The notes beneath the pieces are model-generated. The model made no database searches and was not told the DNA's origin. It worked only from the letters and a program-made list of their open reading frames with translations. The position numbers and the translations under genes were made by a program. This document shows, in pieces, positions 13,401-22,600 of a stretch of 64,000 nucleotides of DNA. The DNA lies in assembly GCA_964023205.1 (NCBI GenBank), contig OZ026844.1:36441326-36505325 (forward strand), in the 5' to 3' direction. This stretch comes from Lutraria lutraria. Its lineage: Eukaryota; Mollusca; Bivalvia; Venerida; Mactridae. Position 1 is the first letter of the stretch. Every line of letters begins with the position of its first letter.

Positions 13401-15629
13401 CACTATCGTATTTTTTTCAATATCATTGAAAAACAAAGTTATAGAACAGCTGTGTTTTCCCGCAGTCATATTATGCACACGGCGTGCTCTATATATTTCA
13501 AGTTTACAAACGCAAAATTCACAGCGTAGTGAGTGATTTTGGAAGAAAAAAAGCTCGTTTCGTCGGTAATTATTATCTTGGGATAATATCAGCAATTGCT
13601 TGTTTTTTGTATATATATTTTTTATAGCAAAAAGCAAATGGGACTTTAACCCCTAAATGTCACAATATGACAGTATCACATGAACGATACGGTCCCTGGT
13701 GTTACTTTCTTTTTTGTGCTTCATATTTATGAGACATCAAGACACGCTAATTGATTAATGAAAGATAGCATGTGTTATAATATACGAGATTCAAGATTTC
13801 AAGATTTAAGATTTATTCAGAACATCAATTATATAACAATACATAAAATTGTGAATTAGGTCAAAGATGACCCCTGATCACAATATCAATATAAAATGTT
13901 TCTGTATAGTCGTGTTGTAGTCAAGGTAAAAAAATACAGACGTAAGAATTATTATTATTCTTATTTTATATGTTCAACCAAAATGTATGATATAGGGTCT
14001 GCTTAGTATGACCGTTACTTAAAACTGAATGTAATCGTCCATTTGACACAATGATTTTAAAATCATCGTTACAATGACATCATCACTATTATCAATAAAA
14101 TGTATTCAAAAAAATCAAAATGATATAATTTAATGAAGTTGAATTAGCCGAAAAGCATTAAAAAGTTCATCTACAAATATGATTTACAAATATGTAACAA
14201 ATGATATCATGATCGATAATGAAAATGTGTGAGAGCATAATTAATGATTATACATGTAATAATACTGCATATCAAAATATAAGTATTGTATATCCGGATA
14301 GACATAACTTTAAGAATAATGCATGAAATATGTTCAAAATAAATAACTATTTTCGAAAGAAATGAATATCAAACTAGCGCATCAAGAATTGTTGTTTTAT
14401 TAATAGCCCTTTATTTATAAATACGGAGAGATTTCGTAATTGAATGATGTGTTCACATGCAAAAAGCTGACATAGTTTAAACATACTAGGATTATTTAGG
14501 AAGTATCTTTTGATGTATGTTTTTCTGATATCTTTTAAAAGTTCGCATTCGAAAAGGAAGTGAAATTCGTCGTCCAATTTATTACAGTTTAGACATAAAC
14601 GTTCATTTTGAGGAGTTGGTGGTTGTCTTGATCGACCCTTTTCTATTTCTAAATGATGTGATGAGACCCTTAGTTTTGAAAATGAGACTCGATATTTTCG
14701 GATATTGAGTTTATTTAGATAAGGTTGAAACTTAAAACTACATATGCTCCTGTAAAATAAAGTCCTTGATGAGTCAGTAAGTCTAGATCTCCAGTTTTGA
14801 ATGAAAGTATCTCGTATTCGTGTTTTCAAGTTTAAAAGAAAGGCTTTAGCATTATTTACCCCCTGTGTTAACCATACGTTTGCGAAGCCTAAATTACATG
14901 GAGTGTCACGAATAAAACCAACCCAATTCGTTTTATTTGGAAATAAGTTGATATCATTTAGCATACAATCATAAACTATTTTTATATATTTTCTATCGTC
15001 TACGGAGACAACTTTTAACCAATATTTTATCGCATTATATACACGTGTAGATTTTAGATCAGTTCTACCCACTTCCCCGTAAATAAAATCGTTTTGTGTT
15101 GATACGCGTACACCTAATAAAGATTTACAGAAATGCAAATGAACTCGCTCTGTGCTTTCCGCTTTACAAAACCCCCAGACTGGACTAGCATAACATAAAA
15201 TTGGTGAAATCAATTTATCAAATAATTCTAAAGTATGATTTACGCCTATATCCGAAAATTTATTTAAATGCCGTCTGAGCGTGTAAACTGCCTTTTGGGC
15301 TTGTCCTATACGTGTAATATAAAATAAACAATATGATTTTACTGTCCTTCTTGTATATATCCTATTGATTTCTAATTGATCAAAATTATGAAAAATCAAT
15401 ACTTCAAAAACAACTTTGATGAGGAAAACAGAGTTGTTTATTCAAATATATATAGATCGTCTTTTAATTCAAATGTTTGACAATTATTATTTATTAAACA
15501 ATGAAAAAGCAATCTTATTTCTATCAATAAAAATATAATCACCTTTAATGGTACACCATTTTGTGCATAAGATAATTTTACACACACCAAACACACGAGG
15601 ATTATAAACGATAATTTAGAACAATCCAT
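4351..15629 (-). CDS. Secreted VIT-vWA protein, inter-alpha-trypsin inhibitor heavy-chain-like (10 exons)
   Basis: Exons in order of translation: 15629-15543, 11473-11316, 11040-10930, 10589-10475, 8960-8834, 8370-8207, 7397-7281, 6706-6535, 6089-5386, 4461-4351. All junctions are GT-AG and phase-compatible, giving 621 residues. A signal peptide (about 1-22) is followed by a VIT domain (about 32-158) with TSRVRN and FITNLTLEIDGK-type motifs. The vWA domain starts at about 275 with a complete MIDAS: D281-V-S283-G-S285, T352 and D385. A conserved FNGSEM segment and a [10 protein letters not shown] helix follow. ITIH proteins are secreted and, in vertebrates, are linked to chondroitin sulfate through a C-terminal DPHF-type site to bind hyaluronan. 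That C-terminal domain is absent here, so matrix coupling by the same chemistry is not supported. Introns hold a mariner, a non-LTR element, a MITE and a minisatellite. The start is the only ATG before the signal peptide. The terminal exon could alternatively splice on. Confidence 0.92.
5386..6089 (-). CDS. VIT-vWA gene exon 9: rest of vWA domain and beta-rich tail
   Basis: The largest exon, 704 bp, phase 1 to phase 0. It holds STNIEQAI (MIDAS threonine), [13 protein letters not shown] (MIDAS aspartate), [25 protein letters not shown] and [15 protein letters not shown]. The open frame runs past the GTAAGA donor to 5323, but that extension reads intron. Confidence 0.96.
6535..6706 (-). CDS. 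VIT-vWA gene exon 8: vWA domain, helix 1 and strand 2
   Basis: TTTCAG acceptor, GTAAGT donor, phase 0 to phase 1. It encodes [12 protein letters not shown], then [11 protein letters not shown], and ends at the Gly-Gly that precedes the MIDAS threonine. Confidence 0.94.
6925..7190 (+). repeat. Dispersed repeat with a CCCCGT/ATCGGGG hairpin end
   Basis: This intronic block starts with a short palindrome (CCCCGTATCGATAGATCGGGG region, 6938-6958). It continues with a TGTCTGTTTGTACC tract and ends with the motif GGTCAAAGGTCAAGGTCAC. I recognise this composition from common interspersed repeats in molluscan sequence; the family name is unknown to me. Short reading frames across it on both strands are by-products. 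Confidence 0.6.
7281..7397 (-). CDS. VIT-vWA gene exon 7: start of vWA domain with MIDAS loop 1
   Basis: TTTTAG acceptor, GTAAAA donor, phase 0 to 0. It encodes [14 protein letters not shown], then [16 protein letters not shown]. The DxSxS metal-ion-dependent adhesion site is intact. Confidence 0.96.
7450..7535 (+). repeat. Dispersed repeat, copy 1 of 3
   Basis: Shares CAGCTTTCCA, AGCCGTC and TTTTGATGCGGAC with copies near 44,195 and 56,200. This copy ends in a small hairpin formed by CTCGCTTTGG and GCAAAGCGAG. It lies in an intron of the VIT-vWA gene. Confidence 0.65.
8207..8370 (-). CDS. VIT-vWA gene exon 6: pre-vWA segment
   Basis: TCACCAG acceptor, GTAAGA donor, phase 1 to phase 0. It ends in [19 protein letters not shown], which matches the conserved 'L...YDVDR......G.V...' block just before the vWA domain of ITIH proteins. 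Confidence 0.95.
8834..8960 (-). CDS. VIT-vWA gene exon 5: linker strand region
   Basis: The acceptor is the CACTAG just before GTTATATAC. A second AG 21 bases further in (CCAG before GACAACC) would give the wrong frame. It encodes [18 protein letters not shown] and further residues up to DSLAG, phase 0 to phase 1. Confidence 0.92.
9156..10201 (-). mobile_element. Mariner-family transposon, about 1.05 kb, inactive
   Basis: The ends are inverted repeats: GAGGGGTGTTTTATAATTAA and further on the left, and the reverse complement GAGAGGTGTTTTATAATTAA on the right, about 28 matching bases. A TA dinucleotide flanks each end, the usual target duplication of this superfamily. The minus strand between them encodes mariner transposase remnants. 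One (9975-9670) has [29 protein letters not shown] with the first catalytic Asp, and a GFILCFLF strand. The other (9429-9214) has [15 protein letters not shown] and the C-terminal GVYFEGM. Between them a KNDAGKS segment near 9580 corresponds to the second catalytic region. Frameshifts and loss of the N-terminal part make it non-autonomous. It lies inside intron 4 of the VIT-vWA gene in the same orientation. Confidence 0.93.
10261..10434. mobile_element. MITE-like element with 14 bp inverted ends
   Basis: Begins CAGTCAAACCTGTG and ends CACAGGTCTGACTG; these are inverted copies with one mismatch, 174 bp overall. The interior has motifs such as GACCACCTCTGAATAAA that resemble other 'AAACCTC ... 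ATAAGACCAC' repeats in this window. It sits next to the mariner in the same intron. No coding content. I see no clear target duplication. Confidence 0.65.
10475..10589 (-). CDS. VIT-vWA gene exon 4: end of VIT domain
   Basis: TTACAG acceptor, GTATAA donor, phase 2 to phase 0. It encodes [19 protein letters not shown] followed by QELLKRK, the usual 'F.V.V.P...V.F.L.Y.E.L.R' signature. Confidence 0.95.
10840..10917 (+). repeat. 3' module of a dispersed element, copy 1 of 3
   Basis: The stretch GGCGGCTC...GACCATAGCTGTGGAGTGG followed by CGTTAAACAACAGATAAATA matches the module in copies at 28,332-28,385 (minus) and 43,340-43,425 (plus). It ends in an A-rich tail directly 3' of the VIT-vWA exon 3 donor. 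Confidence 0.7.
10930..11040 (-). CDS. VIT-vWA gene exon 3: VIT domain
   Basis: TTTCCAG acceptor, GTAAAT donor, phase 2 to phase 2. It encodes [19 protein letters not shown] and a GESAGYIGT segment that matches the conserved 'A..QY..A...G.SAG' block of ITIH heavy chains. Confidence 0.95.
11316..11473 (-). CDS. VIT-vWA gene exon 2: first half of VIT domain
   Basis: Follows a TTTCAG acceptor, phase 0 in and phase 2 out at a GTAAGT donor. It encodes [22 protein letters not shown] and the [11 protein letters not shown] motif that is characteristic of VIT domains. Confidence 0.95.
11855..12245. repeat. Minisatellite, 11 copies, 31-35 bp unit
   Basis: Eleven copies of a unit with core CACCGCG followed by TTGTAACGTATTCATATCAT and CCCAC. 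The interior copies are the 35 bp GTTGTAACG subtype. Both ends carry the shorter CCTGCACCGCGGTA subtype. The array is GC-rich compared with its surroundings and lies in intron 1 of the VIT-vWA gene. An open frame across it on the plus strand is only the product of the repeat. Confidence 0.95.
13788..15310 (-). mobile_element. 5'-truncated non-LTR retrotransposon in intron 1
   Basis: The element runs in the sense of the host gene. Its coding part (15399-14374) reads into C-terminal reverse-transcriptase sequence from about 15,310, the likely truncation point. The 3' UTR (14373-13815) ends in a short tandem tail of AATCTTGA-like units (13788-13814), typical of non-LTR elements that end in microsatellite-like repeats instead of poly(A). 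Intron sequence between 15,311 and the exon 1 donor at 15,542 shows no element homology. Confidence 0.75.
14374..15399 (-). CDS. Non-LTR retrotransposon ORF2 C-terminal fragment (341 aa, open)
   Basis: An uninterrupted 341-residue frame. From about residue 31 it shows [39 protein letters not shown] and a C-terminal zinc-binding motif CLNC...HFLFEC (C-x2-C...H-x4-C, residues about 275-293). This order is that of the thumb and post-RT part of Jockey/CR1-type elements. The polymerase active-site YxDD and the endonuclease are missing. The first 30 residues read intron and are probably not element sequence. It cannot retrotranspose by itself. It is not a host exon: it is in frame with nothing on either side. 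Confidence 0.85.
   Translation of the reverse strand: MIFHNFDQLEINRIYTRRTVKSYCLFYITRIGQAQKAVYTLRRHLNKFSDIGVNHTLELFDKLISPILCYASPVWGFCKAESTERVHLHFCKSLLGVRVSTQNDFIYGEVGRTDLKSTRVYNAIKYWLKVVSVDDRKYIKIVYDCMLNDINLFPNKTNWVGFIRDTPCNLGFANVWLTQGVNNAKAFLLNLKTRIRDTFIQNWRSRLTDSSRTLFYRSICSFKFQPYLNKLNIRKYRVSFSKLRVSSHHLEIEKGRSRQPPTPQNERLCLNCNKLDDEFHFLFECELLKDIRKTYIKRYFLNNPSMFKLCQLFACEHIIQLRNLSVFINKGLLIKQQFLMR
15543..15629 (-). CDS. VIT-vWA gene exon 1: signal peptide
   Basis: Encodes residues 1-29: a hydrophobic leader with core [15 protein letters not shown], then QNGVPLK. The exon ends in phase 0 at AAAG before a GTGATT donor. The 4.1 kb intron that follows holds the second retroelement and the second minisatellite. 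Confidence 0.88.
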
Positions 15630-15665
15630 CGTCAGGCGAATAATTCCCGAACTTCGCCAGACAGG

Positions 15666-15673
15666 TATTTATA
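15666..15673 (-). promoter_or_regulatory. TATA box of the VIT-vWA gene
   Basis: TATAAATA on the minus strand, about 37 nt upstream of the ATG at 15629. Transcription starting about 30 nt downstream would leave a very short 5' leader of some ten nucleotides. The motif is a perfect match, but the start site is inferred. Confidence 0.55.
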
Positions 15674-15679
15674 CTTTCC

Positions 15680-18120
15680 AATGTCGGCAACAAATTCCTG
15701 CAGATTCCTGCAGATTCTGCAAATGTTAATGCATTCTGGAAATCGATGATTAACTCTGTTACACAACAACAGTAATCGGTTAACTTCGGTCAAAATCGTT
15801 GTTTTCCGTATCACTGGCACGACATGGACTGGAAATAGTGGAGTTAGGATCGTAGTCGACCGAATTATGACGAGCTCCGTTCACAGACTATGATTTCTAT
15901 CTCTTATGTCTAACCTTCATTTTGAAGAGTACACAATTTGTTATATTGACATATTCCTGAGGGTAATGGGTTCAAACCTCACTGGGACCATACTTTCTTT
16001 CTTTTTAGTTTTTAGGGTTTCGTATTTAGTATATGAATTTATAAACTGTGGTATGGAGGAAAAAGATATTTCAAAATATTTTGTTCATTTTACAGGAATA
16101 TATACATGGATAATTAACGAAAATCAAGTCACTATGGATTTATGACACACATCTTTTCATAAACGGACGGTAAAACTTTGGTGTCGACATTATTGGTGTT
16201 GCTCTGCTTCGTTGTTGTTTTTTTTTTTTTGGTAAAAGGCAGAAAACTTAACTAAATCTTCAATTGGCGTTTTGTTTTACATTTTTCACCTTTTTCTGCA
16301 ACATAGTAGTTCCAATCATCATATAAACAATAGTGGTCATTTCAGGACCGCCTAAGAGAAAGGAAATAGAAAGACTTTCTATCCTTATTTTAATAAACAC
16401 GCACACACACTTGCGACAGCGTAGTATCAATGTGCTTGGTACGGCCATGTGGGTTAGTTTACGACGTTTTCTAGACGAATTTTAGTCATGGATATGAGTT
16501 TATTCTAGTTGTTTGCTGGTATATAGTATAGTGTCTGTTACAAGTTTGGGCAATCCTGGCCATTTGATTGGCTAATGGTCATGTCGGTCATTTTGATTGG
16601 TCAATCATTGGACAGGCTATTTGTCGCGTAACATGTCATGTTTGACTGAATCTGTTCGTCTGCTCTTTTGTTAATAGATGATAGGTAAGTAAATCGTGCA
16701 GGCATTGCCCTAGATAAGGTGTTGTGTGGCCTAATATCGGAAATGCTATTCAATGTGGTTGTATCATAGCATATGATGGTGAATTTGTTAGCATTTAGGG
16801 TATATCCTATTTGATTGATGTAGGGTATGATATAATACCATGTGCTTGAATTTATTCATTTGTCAAATACTCATGATTGTCAATATATGTGCATTATTCA
16901 TAACATATGCTATACTCTCCATAATGGGGGATTGAATAGAATATACAGTCAATATCCTTAATGAAAAAAGGAACTTTTTACATATGCTTCTTGTAATTCG
17001 TCTACCTATAACGTTTCGTTATAGTTTTTCTTGTTATGTACTTATTGACCGATGTTTCAGGTGCCAATGGCGACCAGACGACAGCTGAGAAAGCTTCTAT
17101 ATTACCATTCCGCGCCAGCTAGTTCCATTCCCCGTATTTTGCCACGAATTGATAGCTTTCTTTATGTATGACTCGACCATTGAAGAAACGTTGTGACGTT
17201 GGTTGCCTAGGATTCAGACAAGTTTCGTACGCATGTAAGTTTTTAAGGCTTATGTACATTTTAAAACTACACACGTGATTGTCAATGGGTACAGTCAGCA
17301 TGAAGTATTGCACACAGCATGTTTACACGTGCGTTTTGTTTTTGATGTTTCACATACACTAACTGTAGATTTATCCACAAACATGTAAATATGAAGTTAA
17401 GTAAGATTTACTTTCCGAAGTGAACAAGCTGTACTTGAGCGACAGCAAAACATCAAAATAGCATCATGCGGCGATTAATTACGGACTCGATTAAACATGA
17501 TGAATAAACGAACTAATTGAAACTTAATGAAAGCCAACCCTATGCTCCGTCCCTTCTTAGCTTTGCCTGAACCACGGTTTACGTAATACGCTAGTAGCAA
17601 CACTAACAAAAAGAATTACTTTACTGAAGATATTACATCCTTTGTTAAATTGTCCACCTCTGTCTAAATCATGTTGGGTATCTTGGCTGTAACTTGCTGA
17701 TAAAATGTGATTAGTACTGGGGCCTATGGGAAGCTGGTTAGGATAAAAAAATTACTGTCCGTTACGTTGTGACTGAAATAATGCTGAAAATGTCGTTATG
17801 TCCGAAGAAATGAAGAACGAAATGAAGAATCAGTATGTTTAAATTACATTCCAGGTTTTGCAATAAATCTAAATTACTCACTCAAAACACCTGTGTAATA
17901 TTTTGATAAATAATTACATATGGAAATTAATGGCAGCGTAATTTGTTAGTGCATCACTTTCTGTTCAAGGAAATGAGAATTTTCCTGTAATTAGCATGGT
18001 AATTTCTTCTCATTTGTCATTTGTTGATTTATGAAAGCGACGTAATTTTGTGGCAAGATTTACAAAAAAATGACTAGGATCTAATTCAACATAAATATGT
18101 TTATTAGTAATCTGGTTATA
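15680..18120. other. Intergenic region between the two minus-strand genes
   Basis: No confident gene. It includes a tRNA B-box-like string (GGGTTCAAACCTC near 15,967), a poly(T) run near 16,218-16,231, inverted CCAAT boxes at about 16,560-16,615, and a possible plus-strand spliced small ORF that is listed separately. Confidence 0.4.
17067..17171 (+). CDS. Possible 34-residue small ORF behind a splice acceptor
   Basis: The ATG context is CCAATGG, just after a good acceptor (GATGTTTCAG, ending 17060). A strong donor AGGTAAGTAAA lies at about 16,682, behind a stretch with two ATTGG (inverted CCAAT) boxes. The frame MATRRQLRKLL to SFLYV is basic and ends at TGA. I do not recognise it. It may be a non-coding transcript or chance; the only support is the combination of promoter-like boxes, donor and acceptor in the right order. 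Confidence 0.2.
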   Translation: MATRRQLRKLLYYHSAPASSIPRILPRIDSFLYV

Positions 18121-18124
18121 AAAA

Positions 18125-18325
18125 TGTAAGCAATAACATCAACAACAACAAACATCACGTCATCATCATCATCATCATCGTCGTCGTCAACAACATAATC
18201 ATCAATGATAACAATCCACTATCTACCGAATCAAAAATAATATTAAAGACGATTTCACATATGACGAATCTCATCAACAACAACAACATAAAAACATCAA
18301 TAACAACAACAACAACAACTAAAGT
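18125..18325. repeat. Trinucleotide microsatellites (CAT, CGT, CAA)
   Basis: Runs of CATCATCAT and CGTCGTCGT (about 18,155-18,190) and interrupted CAACAACAA tracts (to about 18,320). They lie just beyond the presumed 3' end of the membrane-protein gene. Confidence 0.9.
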
Positions 18326-18406
18326 ACGAAAACTTAAAAGTCAAAACATGTTGCTATAACACCTAACCCAGTTTCTAGGACTTGTTTTAAGGCACAACTG
18401 ACATAA

Positions 18407-18417
18407 TTTTTTATTTA
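18407..18417 (-). promoter_or_regulatory. Candidate polyadenylation signal of the membrane-protein gene
   Basis: Minus-strand AATAAA about 920 nt after the stop at 19334. It is the first canonical hexamer I noticed downstream; nearer variants are possible. Confidence 0.35.
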
Positions 18418-18604
18418 TGTGTAAATATGTTGAGGGATTTATGAAATTACGTAATGTAATATAAAAATATTGCAATTAATCCACATGAAAGTATGGGCTA
18501 AAAAAGGCGGAACTTTGTGCAATATGAAAGTTAAACTATGACGAGAAAAAGCGGCGTGATGAATATTAAGGGGAGTAACTCTAAAGCAATACAATTTAAT
18601 ACAC

Positions 18605-18676
18605 TAAACTGGTTTCCGTTGACTCTGTCTGTACAAAGCCTTTGGCGCACTGCAACATTGAACGGGAACCAGTTTA
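18605..18676. repeat. Hairpin with 16 bp arms in the presumed 3' UTR
   Basis: Arms TAAACTGGTTTCCGTT (18605-18620) and AACGGGAACCAGTTTA (18661-18676) pair with one G-T position and are separated by 40 bases. The same arm sequence forms the hairpin at 23,409-23,450 in an intron of the same gene. Confidence 0.8.
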
Positions 18677-19333
18677 TACATGTTAGAAACGGTGTTAAAT
18701 TTCAATTTGCAGCATATCTACCAGGATAAAGTATTAAAACGCGTTTAAAAATAAAAACAGAAGTATGGACGAACTGGACTCGTCTTGTGTAGAATCGAAT
18801 ATTTAAATTATGTTGTCAACATATTGTAGTATCGCATTGTGGTAATTTATGGTATGAAACTCGTTTTTACATAAAGTTTCAATCGTTAAAAATAACAAAC
18901 ACTGAACATTCACATGAGCATCTTAAAAAGTAACAAAAGACAAAAGAAAAACTATTTACACAGAAGACAAGTCAATATATCATGCACAGCGAATAAAGGC
19001 CGCCCTGGGAATAACCTCTCGTATGTACAAACAAAAAGAGTGCCACGTGAAGTCAATTATCTTCCTGCATCACATCAAGTCATATTGTATAACTGCATGT
19101 CGACGTATTTTCTTATTGACTAACAGTTAATTTCACAACAAATGTACTGGACTTCTGTTTATACACAGAGAATATCTCCTTGCTATATATTTAAAAAACG
19201 AAAGTGAGTACAAGTATCACATTACACCGAAATATTGTCTAACTTATTTTTTTTCGTAGTGTTTAGTTTGAAAAAAACCAGTCTTTCAGAATTTTGCCGA
19301 GCTTTCTTTTGACTTGATTGTTAGAATATCTAA

Positions 19334-19677
19334 TTAATGTGATATTGTCTCAACAGGCTTCATACCTTCGCCAACAGTATCGTAATCTGGATTACTGTAG
19401 CTAGGTGGCGCTTCTGATTCATAGACCGAACCTCTAAATGATCCTGTTCGGCTGTAAGCCGGGGGATTCTGTGGAAGAGGGTGTTCCATGTAGGCTGGAG
19501 GTTTGGCTTTGTCTTTCACATCAACTGGTACATCATATATGTTGTTGTCATACGCGGTCCTCACTGATCGGGTACTTGTTCTAGTTGATCTTTTATGGTG
19601 GCGAAGGCGTCGCATGAAACAACATAGGGCGATGATAATTATGGCCAGCAAAGCGATGCCCCCAATTATTGGCGCCA
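19334..19677 (-). CDS. Membrane-protein gene exon 13: transmembrane helix and cytoplasmic tail
   Basis: After a TTGCAG acceptor, phase 1. A hydrophobic helix rich in isoleucine ends CCFMRRLRHHKR, a stop-transfer sequence. The Pro/Tyr-rich tail then carries three PPxY motifs and one NPxY, and ends at TGA. Confidence 0.94.
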
Positions 19678-22600
19678 CTGCAATAAACAACAACACAAAA
19701 TACTTAGGCCGTGATGTTTCAGATATGTCTCGCCATATAGATCTTCACCCGCAATGGTTTCCCATAAAACACATGTTTACATTGTTTCGACGTTCAAACC
19801 ATTTTTGTGGTCCCATAGCCTTGGCTAAAATCTAATCTGTTTGTTAACCACGCATACCTTATACAGAAGTACATCCCCATTCCATCCATGGACAGACCAC
19901 ATTGCCTTGGGGTTGTTGGCGATCGCATTAGGCACCTTGATGTTATTGGGTGACCATGTTTGCTTAAACTTTATTTGCTGTCAGTGAATAATTACTTAAG
20001 ACATAGATTTCATACATATCAAAGAATAAAACCATGACTTACATATTATGGCCAATTTGATGGATGTATTATCTTTTGATCTCTGTTTTAGACCTTGTGG
20101 CATATCTTCAAAATCTGTATCTGTAATAATAAATATCACAAGACGTAAAGGCGAGAACTCATATTGAGTTAAAAGTGCAAGTTCAGTCATGTAGTCTTAG
20201 ATGTGACGTTTTTTTCATGATGTCTTATAATTTATTGTTCTACAATATCACTACTTTGTATGAATCTTTACTGTCCGCGTAATTCTTTTTGGGAATAGAC
20301 TTGTATAGAAACAGCCAAATAAATCGTTTGTGGATTTAGGAACCGATATTAAGATGTATGTTATAAATAGAGCTGCAGGGAAATTACCGGGACCAAGCTA
20401 TATCTTATTTAATGGTTTTATGTTCTGCATGGTTTTAACACTATCCCGGACTATTAAGGATGAATTTTCCAAATACCAAATTACATAATCAATTACATGA
20501 CGGTTATGGTCTGCTTTCTTGTCAAATGACAACTAAATAGATATACTGTGTAATCTCTCCAGAGCGGCCCTCTCTGAAGCAACAACCTTCCATCAACAAC
20601 AGCATGATTGTTTACCCACTGTACGATTTAACTATCAATTTAACCTCCCTAGAGCGACAAACTCTCACCAACAACATAATGTTGCTACTCCCAAAGGATA
20701 TTTCCTTAGAGAGGTTGCACTGTACTTTAACATATCCCTACTTACTTTTATCGACGACAATGACTCGGAAAGAACATTCGGCAACATTGCGATCGTAGTC
20801 CCAAACACGATAGGTAAGTCTGTGCTCTCCAATTTCAAACATATCCCCACTTTCTCCTTTTCCCATTTTATCACGTCCAGCAATACCTACATTATCTTCA
20901 TAGATAGGTTCTAACCACGTCGGTCGTTCGTCATGAAATACGTAAATATCTCCCGGACAAGAAAGAAATCGTGGACTGTTGATATCTAGAACAAAAACAC
21001 ACGAATTACACATTGTTTAAGAATCATACTTACACCTCAATATATCGACCATCTTAGGTAACAAGAAGTTTGTAACTGCGAGTCTCATTATTAAGTTCGA
21101 ATAAATATACATGTAGATTCTATACTAAGTATTATAGTAGTTCATAGGTTTAATTTATATATGGTATCTTCAGATCGTTGTATTATTGTTACAATACCGT
21201 ACGAAATATGTATGCACATTGAATACTTCTAGTTAGTACTTCTGGACCTAATCCCGACCCTGGACCAAGCTTTGGAAGTTTCACTCATCTTTTCCCAGAA
21301 GGTCAAAATGTCAAGGTTGTTGCTTTATACTGTACTGCACTTACATTTTTCAAGGAATTATTCCAAGAATAATCGCCAATCATCCAAATCATCATCTCCT
21401 ATTCAGAGGCAACAAACACCGAAATAAAGGTGAGGAGTATTTCAGAAATGAAAAACTTACCTTTGACAATAACATGGAATTTACACATAGCGCTTTTCCC
21501 ATTAGAGTCTGTGGCTGTTGCAATCACGAATGTGGGTCTCTGATGATAGGATGCAGGGCGTCTTATTTTGTCAGGTCGAAATTTAACCTAAAATGATGAC
21601 ACTGGTTATTCACAAGGCATTTTTACCAAAACAATGAAAAAGTCTGCATTCTGTAACCAAAGCAGGTGATGTGAAAACCAAGCAAGAGTCAAAATGAAGT
21701 AAATCACGGCCGATGGGAATTTTTCTTTCTTTTTTCGTTTATAAAACTAGAATGTGGTGAAAAGTATTTGGAAATAAACAAGAAATATCTTTTAACAAGA
21801 AGTGTGTTTTTTTATGTTTTAAACGTTTTGATATTTTATGTATGGTTTACACTGTATTACAAATAATAATGGTTTCTGTCATAAAAATTTGTAAAAAATA
21901 GCCTTTAACCAATGAGAAAATTCCTACTTCTGCTGAAGATTGTGCATCTAACAATTTGATTGGTTACAAATGTAGGTCAAAATTTCACTTGTTTGGAAGG
22001 ATTTTTACCTCCAGTTTTTTTTCATTTTCATCCAATGCATATATACCCAGGTGACATGATTTCAGATATGCGTAGTCAGAATAGCCAGTCGTGTTTGCTT
22101 CATACATCTTATAGACGTAACAGTCAAACATAGTCGGCGGTTTATGCTGGGGTTCTTCTGTAACATAATGAGTTTATACATGAAGTAAATAACTACTGAA
22201 GAAAATAACTAAAAAAGTAAATAACTATTGACGTAAATGACGGCTGAAATAAATACATTTTGTGATCTAAGTTTCGCTAGACGTAGAGATCAACATCATA
22301 ACAGACTTGATAATGATTTATCATTGTAGAAATTCGAGTATATATCTAATTGGTTGGTGCAAACTTGACCAATCACAATGTATTGTCCAGAAACTTGCTT
22401 GTGTCAAGTACGAGTTGCATTATTGTATCTATAGGTCATTGAAGTCATATTGTTTGGAAACCGCTCACTACTCACGTGACATTGTGAGTATATATATGCA
22501 ACTTTTGAATTACGACATCATATTTTCTCTTATTAAAAAAACACATTCAATAGACCTTTGCATTAGAATGCAACAGTCATTTTGTTTACCGTAGGAGTTA

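Noticed and set aside
15632..15820. 62-residue frame just upstream of the VIT-vWA start
   Set aside because: It covers the TATA box and 5' flank and has no leader or motif.
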